A DNA stretch of 64,000 nt from Chloroflexi bacterium ADurb.Bin180 (GTDB lineage Bacteria > Chloroflexota > Anaerolineae > UBA2200), in the NCBI GenBank assembly GCA_002070215.1, contig MWCV01000010.1, positions 1 to 64,000 on the forward strand, read 5' to 3'. Of the stretch, positions 46,063 to 55,036 are shown piece after piece. Numbering within the stretch: the first letter of the stretch is position 1; the number at the start of each line of letters is the position of its first letter. The notes below the pieces were generated by a model, which saw nothing but the letters and a program-made list of their open reading frames with translations, did not search any database and had not been told where the DNA came from. A program made the translations under genes and the position numbers.

Positions 46063-48865
46063 GACAGGCCCGACTCCGTCGACGGCGTCGCACGGGCCAA
46101 CGCTAGCGCGATGGGTGATGGTTGCCCTCCTGCTGGGGGTTTTCTTCCTCTACGTGCGCTTTCTGGACCGACAGAGCCTCTGGTTTGACGAAGGTCTGAG
46201 CGTTGCTTTTGCGTCACGGCCGCCGCGCGAGCTGATCAACACCCTGGTTACTCAGGATCTCCACCCACCCCTCTATTACCTCATCCTGTACTTTTGGATG
46301 CTGCTCGCGGGGACCAGCGAAATGGCTGTTCGGCTGCCGTCGGTGCTGGCCCTGTGCGTCATGCTGCCCCTGGCTCTGGTCACAGTGCGCGAAATCGAAG
46401 GCCGGGCGGCCTCTGATCCACACTCACCCTGGATAGCCGGTCTGGCGGCGGCGGCGCTGGTTGGCACGTCTCCCTTTCTCGCCTACTATGCGCAGGAAAC
46501 GCGGATGTACAGTCTGGCAGCGTCGCTCTGCCTGGGCACTACCTGGGCCTACCTGGTTGCTCTGCGCGCCAGGACTGGCTTCTTGCGGTGGGCACTTTTC
46601 TCGGTGTTGCTGGCAGCCTCTCTGTACACCCAGTACTTTACCGGTCTGATTATTCCCGCCTTTCTGCTCCATGCCTTGTTTCTGGAGCAGAGGCAGCTCG
46701 GACGCACGCTGGCCTCTATGGTCCTGGCAGCCCTGCTCTACCTGCCCTGGATTGGAGCGGCGTACCAGCAGATAGCGCGCCTGCTCGTCTCGCCCGACTA
46801 CTGGGTTTCGACGCGCATCGACCTGAGGACCTTCCTGCGAGCGCTGCTGCATACCCTCCTCCCCGGGGTTTCAGGAGCGATGCTGCGCAGCAGGAGCGTG
46901 GTCGCCGCCGGGCTAGTTGTGACCCTCGGGCTACTCATGCTTGGGTTGGCGCGCAACGCCAGTATACGGGCCAAGCTTCGGCCCGGGCGCCGCCTGCCAG
47001 ACACAGCGCGACGCTGGCTGCTGGTGCTGCTGACCTTTCTGTGCCCTGTGGCCCTGACCTACGTTGTGGTCAGCCTCGCTCCCAAGTTCGCCACGCGCTA
47101 CACGATTACCGCCGTAGCGCCGCTGTACATCTGCGCAGCGGCAGCTCTGAATCATTTGATTGGGCGCAGAGGGCGGCGCGCGGCTGCGTTGTATGCCATC
47201 GTGGTGTCGGCCATAGTCTGCCTTTCGTTGAGTCCGACTCTGGCCATCACTGAAGGGCGCCGCGACGCCCGCGATGATGCCCGGGGCCTGGCCAACTATC
47301 TGACCACGAACGCCCGCCCGGACGATGCAATAATGCTCGTGGAGAATGCCCCCTACGCGCTGCTCCACTACTACCGCGGTGCGGCCCCCTGGTTTGGGCT
47401 GCACGTCGGGACAGGCTTTCAGGGCGGAGCCGATGTTCTCAATTCTATGCTGCAGACTAGGCCGAGAAGGGTATGGCTTGTGCTGTGGCATCACGAGTTT
47501 GCCGACCCCAGCGACATGGTCGTTACAGAGCTGATGCGCGTTGGCCACGAGCAAGAGTTGTCGGCCGGGTTCCTTGGCTATGATCTCCGGGCGTTTGACA
47601 TTGAACGACGAGACGCCCCCGTGCAGGCTATTCCCACGCCGTCTCGACCGCTGGAGGCCCTGCTCCCGGGGGGCATGCACCTGGTCGGTGTCGACCGCTA
47701 TGACCCCTACCGGGGCAAGTTGTCCTACGTGCTCTACTGGCGGGCCGACCAAACCCCGGACAGCAACTTGAGCTGCACGCTGAGCCTGGAGAGCCAGGAT
47801 GGCGCCGAGTACCTTCGCGTCGATCAGGCGCTCAGCACCCCCTACTTTCTTCCCCCCGCGTGGCCGCTGCAGGTGCCCATCCGTGGCCGGGTCGACGTGC
47901 CGCTGCATGCGGACCTGCCTGCACAACGGTACCGGGTGCTGCTCCGGGTGTTCGATCCCAAGACCAATGGCAACCTGGATTGGACCGATTCTCTGGGCCT
48001 GCCGCTGGGTGAGGCGCTCCTTCTCGAGGAACTGGACCTGACCAAGTCGCAGTTGGTGGGCGTGGCTGAGGCGCCCCCGTTGCGTCTCGATTGGTCAGCC
48101 TCGCCTGCTCTTCACCTGGTGGGCACGGACCTGGAGCCGACCCGAATCCGGGCCGGGAACTCAATCCGCTTTGGCCTCTGGTGGCGACTCTCAGGTCCAT
48201 CGGCTGCGGACGTGGCCGTCCGCTTTTGTCTGCGCGATGCGCAGGGCGACGAGGTCTGGTGCGAGGAAGAACCGGTGGCTCCATTCTATCCAGTGTCGAC
48301 CTGGGCCACTGGCGAAACGAATCGCATCCTGTACAGTGTGGATATCCCTGCCACGCTAGTTAGCGGCCAGTATGAGCTTGCTGTCTCCTCTGGCAGTAGC
48401 ACTCAGACGCTGGTGAGCCTCGACGTCAACGCCATCGAACACGTCTATGTGGTTCCCTCCATGCAACACGCGGCTGGAGCCAGGTTCGAACAGGGCATCG
48501 CGTTGCTGGGTTTTGACCTGTCATCAACAACGGTCCGGCCGGGAAGTGCCTTGACGGTGACCCTCTACTGGCAAGCTGAGCGTGCCGTGGAAGCAAGCTA
48601 CAAGGTAAGCCTGCAGCTCCTGGCGCCCGGGCCGAAACTCGTCGTTCAAGATGATGCGATACCGGTTGGCTGGACGCACCCGACTAGTGTCTGGCTTCCT
48701 GGCGAGGTCATACGCGATGAGCACTCGCTTCCTATCCCGATGGAAGCGTCCGGCGACTGCAACCTGATCGTGGCGTTGTACGACGAGGGGACCGGACGCC
48801 GTCTCGTTCCCCAGGGTGGCCCTGATGATTTCCTCACCCTGGAGGGCATCACCATTGCCCCATAA
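46049..48865 (+). CDS. GT39-type membrane glycosyltransferase with three C-terminal beta modules
   Basis: A 938-residue protein. Residues about 25-420 are a polytopic GT-C glycosyltransferase like ArnT/PMT, with the extracellular acidic loop FDEGLSVAFASRPP and DLHPPLYYLILYFW, where the Asp residues bind the metal and lipid-linked sugar. Residues about 540-938 form three similar modules, each with LVG-x-D or LLG-x-D followed by a Trp (LYWRAD, GLWWRLS, LYWQAE). They look like outward-facing beta sandwiches. The start is taken as TTG 46049 after AGGGA; ATG 46118 is the alternative. The donor should be a polyprenyl-phosphate sugar. Confidence 0.85.
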   Translation: MAHPETGPTPSTASHGPTLARWVMVALLLGVFFLYVRFLDRQSLWFDEGLSVAFASRPPRELINTLVTQDLHPPLYYLILYFWMLLAGTSEMAVRLPSVLALCVMLPLALVTVREIEGRAASDPHSPWIAGLAAAALVGTSPFLAYYAQETRMYSLAASLCLGTTWAYLVALRARTGFLRWALFSVLLAASLYTQYFTGLIIPAFLLHALFLEQRQLGRTLASMVLAALLYLPWIGAAYQQIARLLVSPDYWVSTRIDLRTFLRALLHTLLPGVSGAMLRSRSVVAAGLVVTLGLLMLGLARNASIRAKLRPGRRLPDTARRWLLVLLTFLCPVALTYVVVSLAPKFATRYTITAVAPLYICAAAALNHLIGRRGRRAAALYAIVVSAIVCLSLSPTLAITEGRRDARDDARGLANYLTTNARPDDAIMLVENAPYALLHYYRGAAPWFGLHVGTGFQGGADVLNSMLQTRPRRVWLVLWHHEFADPSDMVVTELMRVGHEQELSAGFLGYDLRAFDIERRDAPVQAIPTPSRPLEALLPGGMHLVGVDRYDPYRGKLSYVLYWRADQTPDSNLSCTLSLESQDGAEYLRVDQALSTPYFLPPAWPLQVPIRGRVDVPLHADLPAQRYRVLLRVFDPKTNGNLDWTDSLGLPLGEALLLEELDLTKSQLVGVAEAPPLRLDWSASPALHLVGTDLEPTRIRAGNSIRFGLWWRLSGPSAADVAVRFCLRDAQGDEVWCEEEPVAPFYPVSTWATGETNRILYSVDIPATLVSGQYELAVSSGSSTQTLVSLDVNAIEHVYVVPSMQHAAGARFEQGIALLGFDLSSTTVRPGSALTVTLYWQAERAVEASYKVSLQLLAPGPKLVVQDDAIPVGWTHPTSVWLPGEVIRDEHSLPIPMEASGDCNLIVALYDEGTGRRLVPQGGPDDFLTLEGITIAP

Positions 48866-48905
48866 GGTCCCCAAGGAACCGGGGCTTGCCCCGGACGGCA
48901 GGGTT

Positions 48906-48934
48906 TGCGGGGCACTGACCCCTGTGCTAATATG
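48906..48934 (+). promoter_or_regulatory. Promoter of the ligase-like gene
   Basis: TTGCGG at 48906-48911, a 17-base spacer, and TAATAT at 48929-48934, giving a leader of about 25 bases. Confidence 0.6.
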
Positions 48935-48964
48935 CTCCGCAATGAATTCCTCGACTGACGGCCG

Positions 48965-50479
48965 ATGAAACGCACGGCGATAGCAACCTGGATGCAATCC
49001 TGGCTGACTTCGACTGACCAGACCAAACGGATCGCTGCCACGGTGCTGGTCTGTGTGGCGGTGGGTCTGGCCGGAGGCGCGCTTTTTGGTTTCCTGGGCC
49101 CACTGCTCGCCGTCGCAGTGGTGGTCGGATTGGCCGGCGTGTTGATTATGCTGCGCAGCACTCTGGCCATCCTGGCGGCCATGATCGGTGTGATCTGCCT
49201 GCTGCCTTTTGCGGCCTTGCCCCTGCCAGGGGTGGGCTTTTCTCCGACGGTTCTGGACGTTGTATTGGCCATGCTCCTCGTCACGTGGATGTTCCAGGTG
49301 GCGCGCAAGAAGCAGACGGACCTGCGCAGCTCGACGGTGGGGCCGGCAGTGCTGGCGTTGATGGTGCTGGCCTGTGTGTCGTTCGTCATCGGCCTTTCCT
49401 TTGGCAGCATCACTACGTCGCTGGCGCGGCAGTTCGCCGAGCTTTTGCTCAGTCTGGGGCTGTTCTTCCTCATCCTCAACAACGTGCGCGGCCGCGAGCG
49501 CATCGAACAGGTGGTAACGCTGCTCATCCTCGGGGGATGTGCGGCGGCGACCGTTGGCGTTGTACTCTACCTGCTGCCCGAGAATGTGACCATCCGTCTG
49601 CTATCGCTGCTGCGGGTGTTTGGCTACCCGACAGGTTCGGACGTGATGGTGCACGTCGAGAGCAACCCCGAGCTGCCATTTCGCGCCACCTCAACTTCGA
49701 TCAATCCCAATGTCCTGGGTGGCATGCTGACACTGGTGGCGGCGGTAGCGCTTCCGCAATTGCTGTCACGCGACCCGCTGCCCCTTTTTGCCCGCGGACC
49801 CCGCCGATGGGGGCTGAACTGGCTGGCGGTGCCGGTCGTGGGCGCGCTGGTACTGTGTCTGCTGATGACCTTTTCTCGTGGGGCCATGGTCGGGCTGGCC
49901 GCTGCGGCTGTTGTGATGGCTTTGTTGCGCTATCGTAAGCTGCTCCTGCTCGGTGTCGTTGGGCTTGGGCTGCTCTTGCTGATTCCCCAGATGCAGTGGT
50001 ACCTGGCCCACTTCCTGGAGGGCGTGCAGGGCGAGGACCTGGCCACTCAGATGCGCTTTGGTGAGTACAAGGACGCGCTGATCCTGATTTCTCGCTACCC
50101 GTGGTTTGGCGTCGGTTTCTCTGGCGCTCCGCAGATTGACGTTTATGTCGGTGTGTCGAACATGTACCTGTTGATCGCTGAGGAGATGGGTTTGGCCGGT
50201 CTGGGCACGTTCCTGGCGGCGATGGGGCTCGCGCTGCGAGAGATGTTCGGGGGGCTGCGCAGAGTGGCTGATGATGCCCGCCTTGAATCGGTGCTCCTGG
50301 GTCTGGTTGGTGCAACCGTTGCGGTGCTGGTGACCGGCATCTTTGACCACTATTTCCTCAACATCAACTTTCAGCACGCTGTGGCCCTGCTGTGGGTACT
50401 GGTAGGTCTTGGGGTAGCCGCAGCCGGCCAGGCTAAAGTCGCCGGGACCGACTCCGGCCAGCCTCCGCGGGTGGAATAG
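48965..50479 (+). CDS. O-antigen ligase / polymerase family membrane protein
   Basis: A 504-residue polytopic membrane protein with 11-13 helices. The large extracytoplasmic loop region carries RATSTSINPNVLGGML and, further on, RFGEYKDALILISRYPWFGVGF. This is the Wzy_C (PF04932) pattern shared by O-antigen ligases and polymerases; the conserved Arg and the GxG after PWFG are visible. In this locus it would polymerise repeat units or join the polysaccharide to its acceptor. No Wzx flippase was recognised in the window. Confidence 0.88.
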   Translation: MKRTAIATWMQSWLTSTDQTKRIAATVLVCVAVGLAGGALFGFLGPLLAVAVVVGLAGVLIMLRSTLAILAAMIGVICLLPFAALPLPGVGFSPTVLDVVLAMLLVTWMFQVARKKQTDLRSSTVGPAVLALMVLACVSFVIGLSFGSITTSLARQFAELLLSLGLFFLILNNVRGRERIEQVVTLLILGGCAAATVGVVLYLLPENVTIRLLSLLRVFGYPTGSDVMVHVESNPELPFRATSTSINPNVLGGMLTLVAAVALPQLLSRDPLPLFARGPRRWGLNWLAVPVVGALVLCLLMTFSRGAMVGLAAAAVVMALLRYRKLLLLGVVGLGLLLLIPQMQWYLAHFLEGVQGEDLATQMRFGEYKDALILISRYPWFGVGFSGAPQIDVYVGVSNMYLLIAEEMGLAGLGTFLAAMGLALREMFGGLRRVADDARLESVLLGLVGATVAVLVTGIFDHYFLNINFQHAVALLWVLVGLGVAAAGQAKVAGTDSGQPPRVE

Positions 50480-50508
50480 AGCGCTACCGAGTCCGCTATC
50501 CGCTATGC

Positions 50509-50514
50509 TATAAT
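50509..50514 (+). promoter_or_regulatory. -10 box before the partner-switching genes
   Basis: A perfect TATAAT lies 32 bases before the STAS start codon. No acceptable -35 is present at 16-18 bases, so the promoter may need an activator or another sigma factor. Confidence 0.4.
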
Positions 50515-50545
50515 CGACGTCATCGAATCGAGCAAGGAGGTTCAG

Positions 50546-50884
50546 TTGGAGATCAAGACCAAGCAGCTAAAGCGCGTTGACATCATCGAGCTCTATGGCC
50601 GGGTGGACAGCAACAGTGCCGCGCAGCTTGAGGAAGCGTTCAAGGCCATCACCTCCGAAAAGCGCTTTCGAATCGTGGTGGACATGGAGCACCTGGAGTA
50701 CATCAGTAGCCGAGGGCTGCGCGCCCTGATTACGGCCCTGAAAGAGACCAGGCGCTGGAATCGCGGCGATGTGCGGCTGTGCTGCATTCCCCAGCGCATC
50801 AAGCTTGACGTTTTTGACCTGACTGGCCTGACACCGCTCTTCAAGATCTATAGCAGCTCGGTAGAGGCGGTCGGCAGCTTCTAG
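50546..50884 (+). CDS. STAS domain anti-sigma factor antagonist (first)
   Basis: A 112-residue single STAS domain like SpoIIAA/RsbV. The phosphorylation helix reads MEHLEYISSRGLRALI, where the usual DSSG is SSRG; two Ser remain as possible phosphate acceptors. Start TTG 50546 with AAGGAGG six bases upstream. It should bind the kinase encoded at 50997 when unphosphorylated, releasing that kinase's target. Sequence LCCIPQRIKLDVFDLTGLTPLF matches the C-terminal half of the fold. Confidence 0.88.
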   Translation: MEIKTKQLKRVDIIELYGRVDSNSAAQLEEAFKAITSEKRFRIVVDMEHLEYISSRGLRALITALKETRRWNRGDVRLCCIPQRIKLDVFDLTGLTPLFKIYSSSVEAVGSF

Positions 50885-50996
50885 TTCGGTCGACCGTTAC
50901 GATCAGGTTCGCTCTGTTGACTGGCGAGCCGGCCGGTCCATCGGGCGCGGACGTGCTTGGTCCTGGGCGCATATCTCACAGGTACAGGTTGCGGGC

Positions 50997-51470
50997 ATGA
51001 CGGGTGTTTCGACGCGGCGAAAACAGGCACGAGCTAGGTTGTCGCTGACCAGCGATATGAAAAACCTGACCACAGTCAGCGATTTTGTGGCCGAATTTGC
51101 GCGCAGGCAGAAAATCTGTGAGGATGACACATTTGCGCTGCAAACGGCCATTGACGAAGCGTGTGCGAACGTTGTCGATCACGCCTATCAAGGCAAACCA
51201 GATGGCAAGATGCACATCCAGTGCCGGTTGTCCGACGGCGAGGTCACGGTAACCATCGTCGACTATGGCCGCCCATTCGATCCGCGTTCGGTGCCGCGCC
51301 CGGACATTTCCGCTCCTCTGCACAAGAGGCAAGAGGGCGGCCTTGGTCTCTATATGATGGAGAGACTAATGGATTCGGTCGAGTTCAAGTTTGATGCCGC
51401 GAAGGGGAACAGGCTTACCATGAAGAAGAAGGTGCGCCATGAGAACCTACCCCTCGGCCAGTCATCCTGA
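50997..51470 (+). CDS. RsbW-like anti-sigma factor / serine kinase
   Basis: A 157-residue HATPase_c_2 protein. N box: DEACANVVDHAY near residue 57; G1: VDYGRPFDP; G2: GGLGLYMMERLMD. Such proteins bind a sigma factor or other target and also phosphorylate the STAS partner. It overlaps the following STAS gene by 32 bases. The spacer before it (50885-50996) contains no clear signal. Confidence 0.92.
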   Translation: MTGVSTRRKQARARLSLTSDMKNLTTVSDFVAEFARRQKICEDDTFALQTAIDEACANVVDHAYQGKPDGKMHIQCRLSDGEVTVTIVDYGRPFDPRSVPRPDISAPLHKRQEGGLGLYMMERLMDSVEFKFDAAKGNRLTMKKKVRHENLPLGQSS

Positions 51471-51855
51471 CGTCTCGGTCGTATTGCCAGAAGGGCGCCT
51501 GAACGCGGAGGCAGCCCCCGCTCTTGACGCCGCGCTCTCGGGCCTGGAGGCGCACGGCGCACAGAGGATCATCGTCAACCTCTCGAGTTGCATCTACATC
51601 AGCAGCAGCGGTCTGCGCGCGATCATCTCCCATGCCCGCCGCCTCAGACAGCTCGGCGGCGACTTGAAGCTGTGCTGTCCCTCGCCGCGAGTGATGCACG
51701 TTCTGGATATTGCTGGATTGGATGCAGTGCTGGAAATCTCGGTCAGTGAAACGGATGCAGCTGACGCATTCTCGCCGCTGACCAGTGCGAGCAGCGGTCA
51801 GCAGTCCACCGGTCGAGCCAGACCCCCGTCTGGCCTCGACGATCACCCCGCCTAG
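51439..51855 (+). CDS. STAS domain anti-sigma factor antagonist (second)
   Basis: A 138-residue STAS protein. The conserved helix is SSCIYISSSGLRAIISHARR, with a Ser-rich SSSG phosphorylation site, and KLCCPSPRVMHVLDIAGLD follows. A disordered Ser/Gly/Pro tail of about 30 residues ends it. Two different STAS proteins beside one kinase suggest two inputs to the same switch. The start lies inside the kinase gene, so they are translationally coupled. Confidence 0.9.
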   Translation: MRTYPSASHPDVSVVLPEGRLNAEAAPALDAALSGLEAHGAQRIIVNLSSCIYISSSGLRAIISHARRLRQLGGDLKLCCPSPRVMHVLDIAGLDAVLEISVSETDAADAFSPLTSASSGQQSTGRARPPSGLDDHPA

Positions 51856-51869
51856 AGTTGCCAAAGAGT

Positions 51870-54800
51870 ATGGCTGAGCGCCGTCCGCTGGATTTGCGCC
51901 CCTGGCGCGGGAGCCTTATCGCCGCCTACAGCCTGGGCATCGGCATCCTGGGATGGGTGCTGCTTCTGCACCGCACGCGCTGGGCGGAACTCTGGCCCGC
52001 CAGCGGCGGCATTGCCCTCTTTACTGCTCTCTCGTGCCTTCTCAAACACCTCGGATTTCGTGTTGAACGTGATGTCACCCACAGTCTGGTGGGCATTGTG
52101 GACCTGGCGGCGGTGTTTGTGTTTGGTCCGGTTGCTGGCGGCTGGGTGGCCGCTCTTAGCGGGCTGTTGTACCTGGGCTTGAGAGCGCTTCTCAGCACGC
52201 CAAAGACAACGCCGGTCGCACCAGCTTTCGACTGGAAATCCGCCATCGAGTTTCCTCTGTTCAGTTCCGGGCTCAAGGCGTGCATGGCACTGGCCAGCGG
52301 AGCGCTTTACCTCACCCTGGGTGGCACAATTGGGGCGAGTACGACCACCTGGTCCATGCTGACCCCGCTGTCAGCAACCGTGCTACTCTGGTTCCTGCTG
52401 GACCACGCTGCATGGGGCGGACGAGCGCTTCTGCGAGGGGGCAGAGCCGGGCTGCGGGACTTTTACCGTCGCATCGGCGCCTACTCGCTGCTGGTAGAAC
52501 TCGCCCCACTGCCCCTGTCGATCGTTGTTTCCCTCACCTACGCCGACCTCGGTGGTCCCGCCTTTGTCTTTTTGGCCATGGCACTGGTGGCGTCGGCATA
52601 CCTGTTGCGAAGCCTCAACGAGGCGTGGGAGCGGCTTGGTCTTCGGGCCACCGAGCTGGAGCAGCTATTCCAGGATGAGCAGAAGAAGGCCCGCCAGGTG
52701 GCAGCAATCGGCACTGTGGCGCAAAAGGTGGCATCCATCCTGGACCTGGAGACCCTGTTTGGCCAGGTGGTCGAGCTGACCAGGTCCACCTTCTCTTACG
52801 ACCACGTGGGTCTCTTCACCATTGATCCTGACGGTCAAGTCGTGTTCCGCACCAGCACGAGCGCGGCAATTCGGGAGCGGGGTCTGGAGGTTGCCACCGG
52901 ACAAGGCATCATCGGCTGGGTGGCCCAGCATGGAGAACCGCTGCTGGCCAACGATGTGAGTCGGGAGCCGCGGTTCTGCTTCGATGAGGCCCTCGTGGAT
53001 ACGCGCGCGGAGCTGGCTGTGCCCCTGAAGGTGGAGCAGCGCATCGTCGGGGTGATTGACGTCCAGAGCAACCGGGTTGGCGCCTTCGGAGCCGATGATC
53101 TGATGGTGCTGCAGTCACTCGCCGCGCCCGTGGCCGTGGCGATCGAAGCGGCCCGGCTCTATGCCCTCAGGCAAGAAGAGGCGTGGACCTCCACGGCTCT
53201 CTTGCAGGTGGCGGAAGCAGTGGGCAACCTCGATTCGCTGAACGAGATTCTCATGACCGTTACCCGCATCACTCCATTGCTGGTGGGAGTGGACCGCTGC
53301 ACGATTCTGCTGCTCGACGAGCAGATGCACGAGTTTGTTGCCGCTTCTGGTTACACCCGCCAGCCCGGCGTAGGCCCGTTGTTTGACGGCCTGCGGTTTC
53401 AGCCAGGCGACTTGCCTTTGCTGGATCGCCTCCGCGATTCGGGTTCGTCAGTACTTATGGAGGGCAACGCCGACCCCAGGCTGATACCGGATGGCCTGCT
53501 CAAGGCCTATCAGGTAGGCAGTCTCTTCGCCCTGCCATTGCGTTCGCGGGGCGAGACCTACGGAGCGATGATTGTTGACTATGTGAACCAGGCGACGCGC
53601 TTCACCGAGCGCAAGAAGGCCATCCTGACCGGGGTGGCAGATCAGGCCGCCATGGCGATTGCGAACGCCCGGCTGCTGGACGCGCAACACGAAGAGGCCT
53701 GGGTGACCGCAGCACTGCTGCAGGTGGCACAGGCCCTGGTGTCGTCGGCGGACCTGGCCGAGAACCTGGCCAAGATCGTTCGGCTGACGCCGCTGCTCGC
53801 TGGCGTGGACCGGTGTATGATCTTTATGTGGGAGAAGGGGTCGCAGGAGTTCGTGCCTTACACCTCACACGGACTCACCAAAGAACTGATGGCGGCTTTT
53901 CACGGTCTGCGCTTCAAATCAGGTCAGATGCCGCTGCTGGATGAGGTCGTGCGCCAGCAGGGCAGGGTGTCCGTTGAAGCCGCAGCCGACTCTTCCCTTA
54001 TCCCTGAGCAGATGCAGGCATTTCAGATCAAATCCGTGCTCGCTGTGCCGCTGGTCAGCAAAAATGACCTGTTTGGAGTGCTGCTGGTGGACTGCACGGA
54101 ATCCGCGGGCGCCTTTTCGCCGCGGCGGATCAGCATCGTTGAGGGCATCGCTCACCAGGCAGCGATTGCCATTGAGAACGCGCGGCTCTATGAGACAGTA
54201 TTGCAGCAAGAACGGATGTCGCAGGAGCTGCGGCTGGCGCGCGACATTCAAGTCAGTTTCCTGCCCGATAGCTGCCCCTACCGGCCTGGCTGGGAGATCG
54301 CCGCCGATTGGCACGCCGCCAGAGAAGTCGGTGGCGACTTTTATGACTTTATCGAGCTTGACGCCGACTCGATGGGGCTCGTCATTGCCGACGTGTCGGA
54401 CAAGGGTGTGCCCGCCGCGTTGTTCATGAGCCTGTCGCGCACTCTGGTTCGGGCCAGCGCCCTGGAACGGCGGACTCCCGCGGAGACCCTCAAGCGCGTC
54501 AACGAGCTGATCATGTCGGACACCCGCAGCAACATGTTTGTCACCATGTTTTACTGCGTTCTGAACTGGCACACTGGCGAACTGGCTTTTGCCAGCGCAG
54601 GCCACAACCCGCCCATTCTCTGGCGACGGTCCTCAGCCCGCGCCGAGCTGCTCCGGGCGAAGGGTGTGGTGCTCGGTGTCATCGAAAAGGCCGAGCTGGA
54701 GGACGGGCACACCAGGTTGGAGCACGGGGATGTTCTGGTGTTGTATACCGATGGGGTCACTGAGCCGGTGAACGAACAGGAGGAAGAGTTCGGGGAAGAC

Positions 54801-54947
54801 CGTTTGATACAGACCGTTGCTGAGGGGAGCGTCAGGCCCTGCACGGAGCTGGTCAAGCTGGTTCGGGAGCGTGTGGCTGAATTTGTGGGTGCCCAGCCGC
54901 AGTTCGACGACTATACCCTCGTGGGAGTGAAGCGCCTAGCCGAATAG
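51870..54947 (+). CDS. Membrane GAF-domain PP2C (SpoIIE/RsbU-type) phosphatase
   Basis: A 1025-residue sensor phosphatase. Residues about 10-245 are six to eight membrane helices of an uncharacterised sensor region. Three GAF domains follow (about 285-425, 450-600, 620-780); the second and third are similar to each other (VDRCTILLLDEQMHEFVAAS versus VDRCMIFMWEKGSQEFVPYT). A short coiled coil with RDIQVSFLPD precedes the PP2C domain (about 800-1025), where REVGGDFYDF, VIADVSDKGVPAALFM and VLYTDGVTE carry the metal-binding Asp residues. It should dephosphorylate the STAS proteins. An in-frame TTG at 51858 is an alternative start. Confidence 0.93.
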   Translation: MAERRPLDLRPWRGSLIAAYSLGIGILGWVLLLHRTRWAELWPASGGIALFTALSCLLKHLGFRVERDVTHSLVGIVDLAAVFVFGPVAGGWVAALSGLLYLGLRALLSTPKTTPVAPAFDWKSAIEFPLFSSGLKACMALASGALYLTLGGTIGASTTTWSMLTPLSATVLLWFLLDHAAWGGRALLRGGRAGLRDFYRRIGAYSLLVELAPLPLSIVVSLTYADLGGPAFVFLAMALVASAYLLRSLNEAWERLGLRATELEQLFQDEQKKARQVAAIGTVAQKVASILDLETLFGQVVELTRSTFSYDHVGLFTIDPDGQVVFRTSTSAAIRERGLEVATGQGIIGWVAQHGEPLLANDVSREPRFCFDEALVDTRAELAVPLKVEQRIVGVIDVQSNRVGAFGADDLMVLQSLAAPVAVAIEAARLYALRQEEAWTSTALLQVAEAVGNLDSLNEILMTVTRITPLLVGVDRCTILLLDEQMHEFVAASGYTRQPGVGPLFDGLRFQPGDLPLLDRLRDSGSSVLMEGNADPRLIPDGLLKAYQVGSLFALPLRSRGETYGAMIVDYVNQATRFTERKKAILTGVADQAAMAIANARLLDAQHEEAWVTAALLQVAQALVSSADLAENLAKIVRLTPLLAGVDRCMIFMWEKGSQEFVPYTSHGLTKELMAAFHGLRFKSGQMPLLDEVVRQQGRVSVEAAADSSLIPEQMQAFQIKSVLAVPLVSKNDLFGVLLVDCTESAGAFSPRRISIVEGIAHQAAIAIENARLYETVLQQERMSQELRLARDIQVSFLPDSCPYRPGWEIAADWHAAREVGGDFYDFIELDADSMGLVIADVSDKGVPAALFMSLSRTLVRASALERRTPAETLKRVNELIMSDTRSNMFVTMFYCVLNWHTGELAFASAGHNPPILWRRSSARAELLRAKGVVLGVIEKAELEDGHTRLEHGDVLVLYTDGVTEPVNEQEEEFGEDRLIQTVAEGSVRPCTELVKLVRERVAEFVGAQPQFDDYTLVGVKRLAE

Positions 54948-54981
54948 GGGAGCAGTTCTGCGAGGAGCCTCCAGATACAGA

Positions 54982-55010
54982 ACGCGGGCTGCCCAAAAGG
55001 CAGCCCGCGT
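54982..55010. terminator. Bidirectional terminator hairpin
   Basis: Perfect 12-base-pair stem (54982-54993 with 54999-55010), five-base loop. It separates the convergent phosphatase gene and the secreted-protein operon. T tracts on both sides are short (GTGTTTG on the plus strand), so termination may be partial. Confidence 0.6.
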
Positions 55011-55036
55011 GTTTGTGCTGATGGGGTCCAACGACG

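Noticed and set aside
48646-49527. Minus-strand frame of 293 codons across the start of the ligase gene
   Set aside because: Its composition is Ser/Thr/Arg-rich without hydrophobic periodicity, typical of an antisense shadow of a membrane protein gene.
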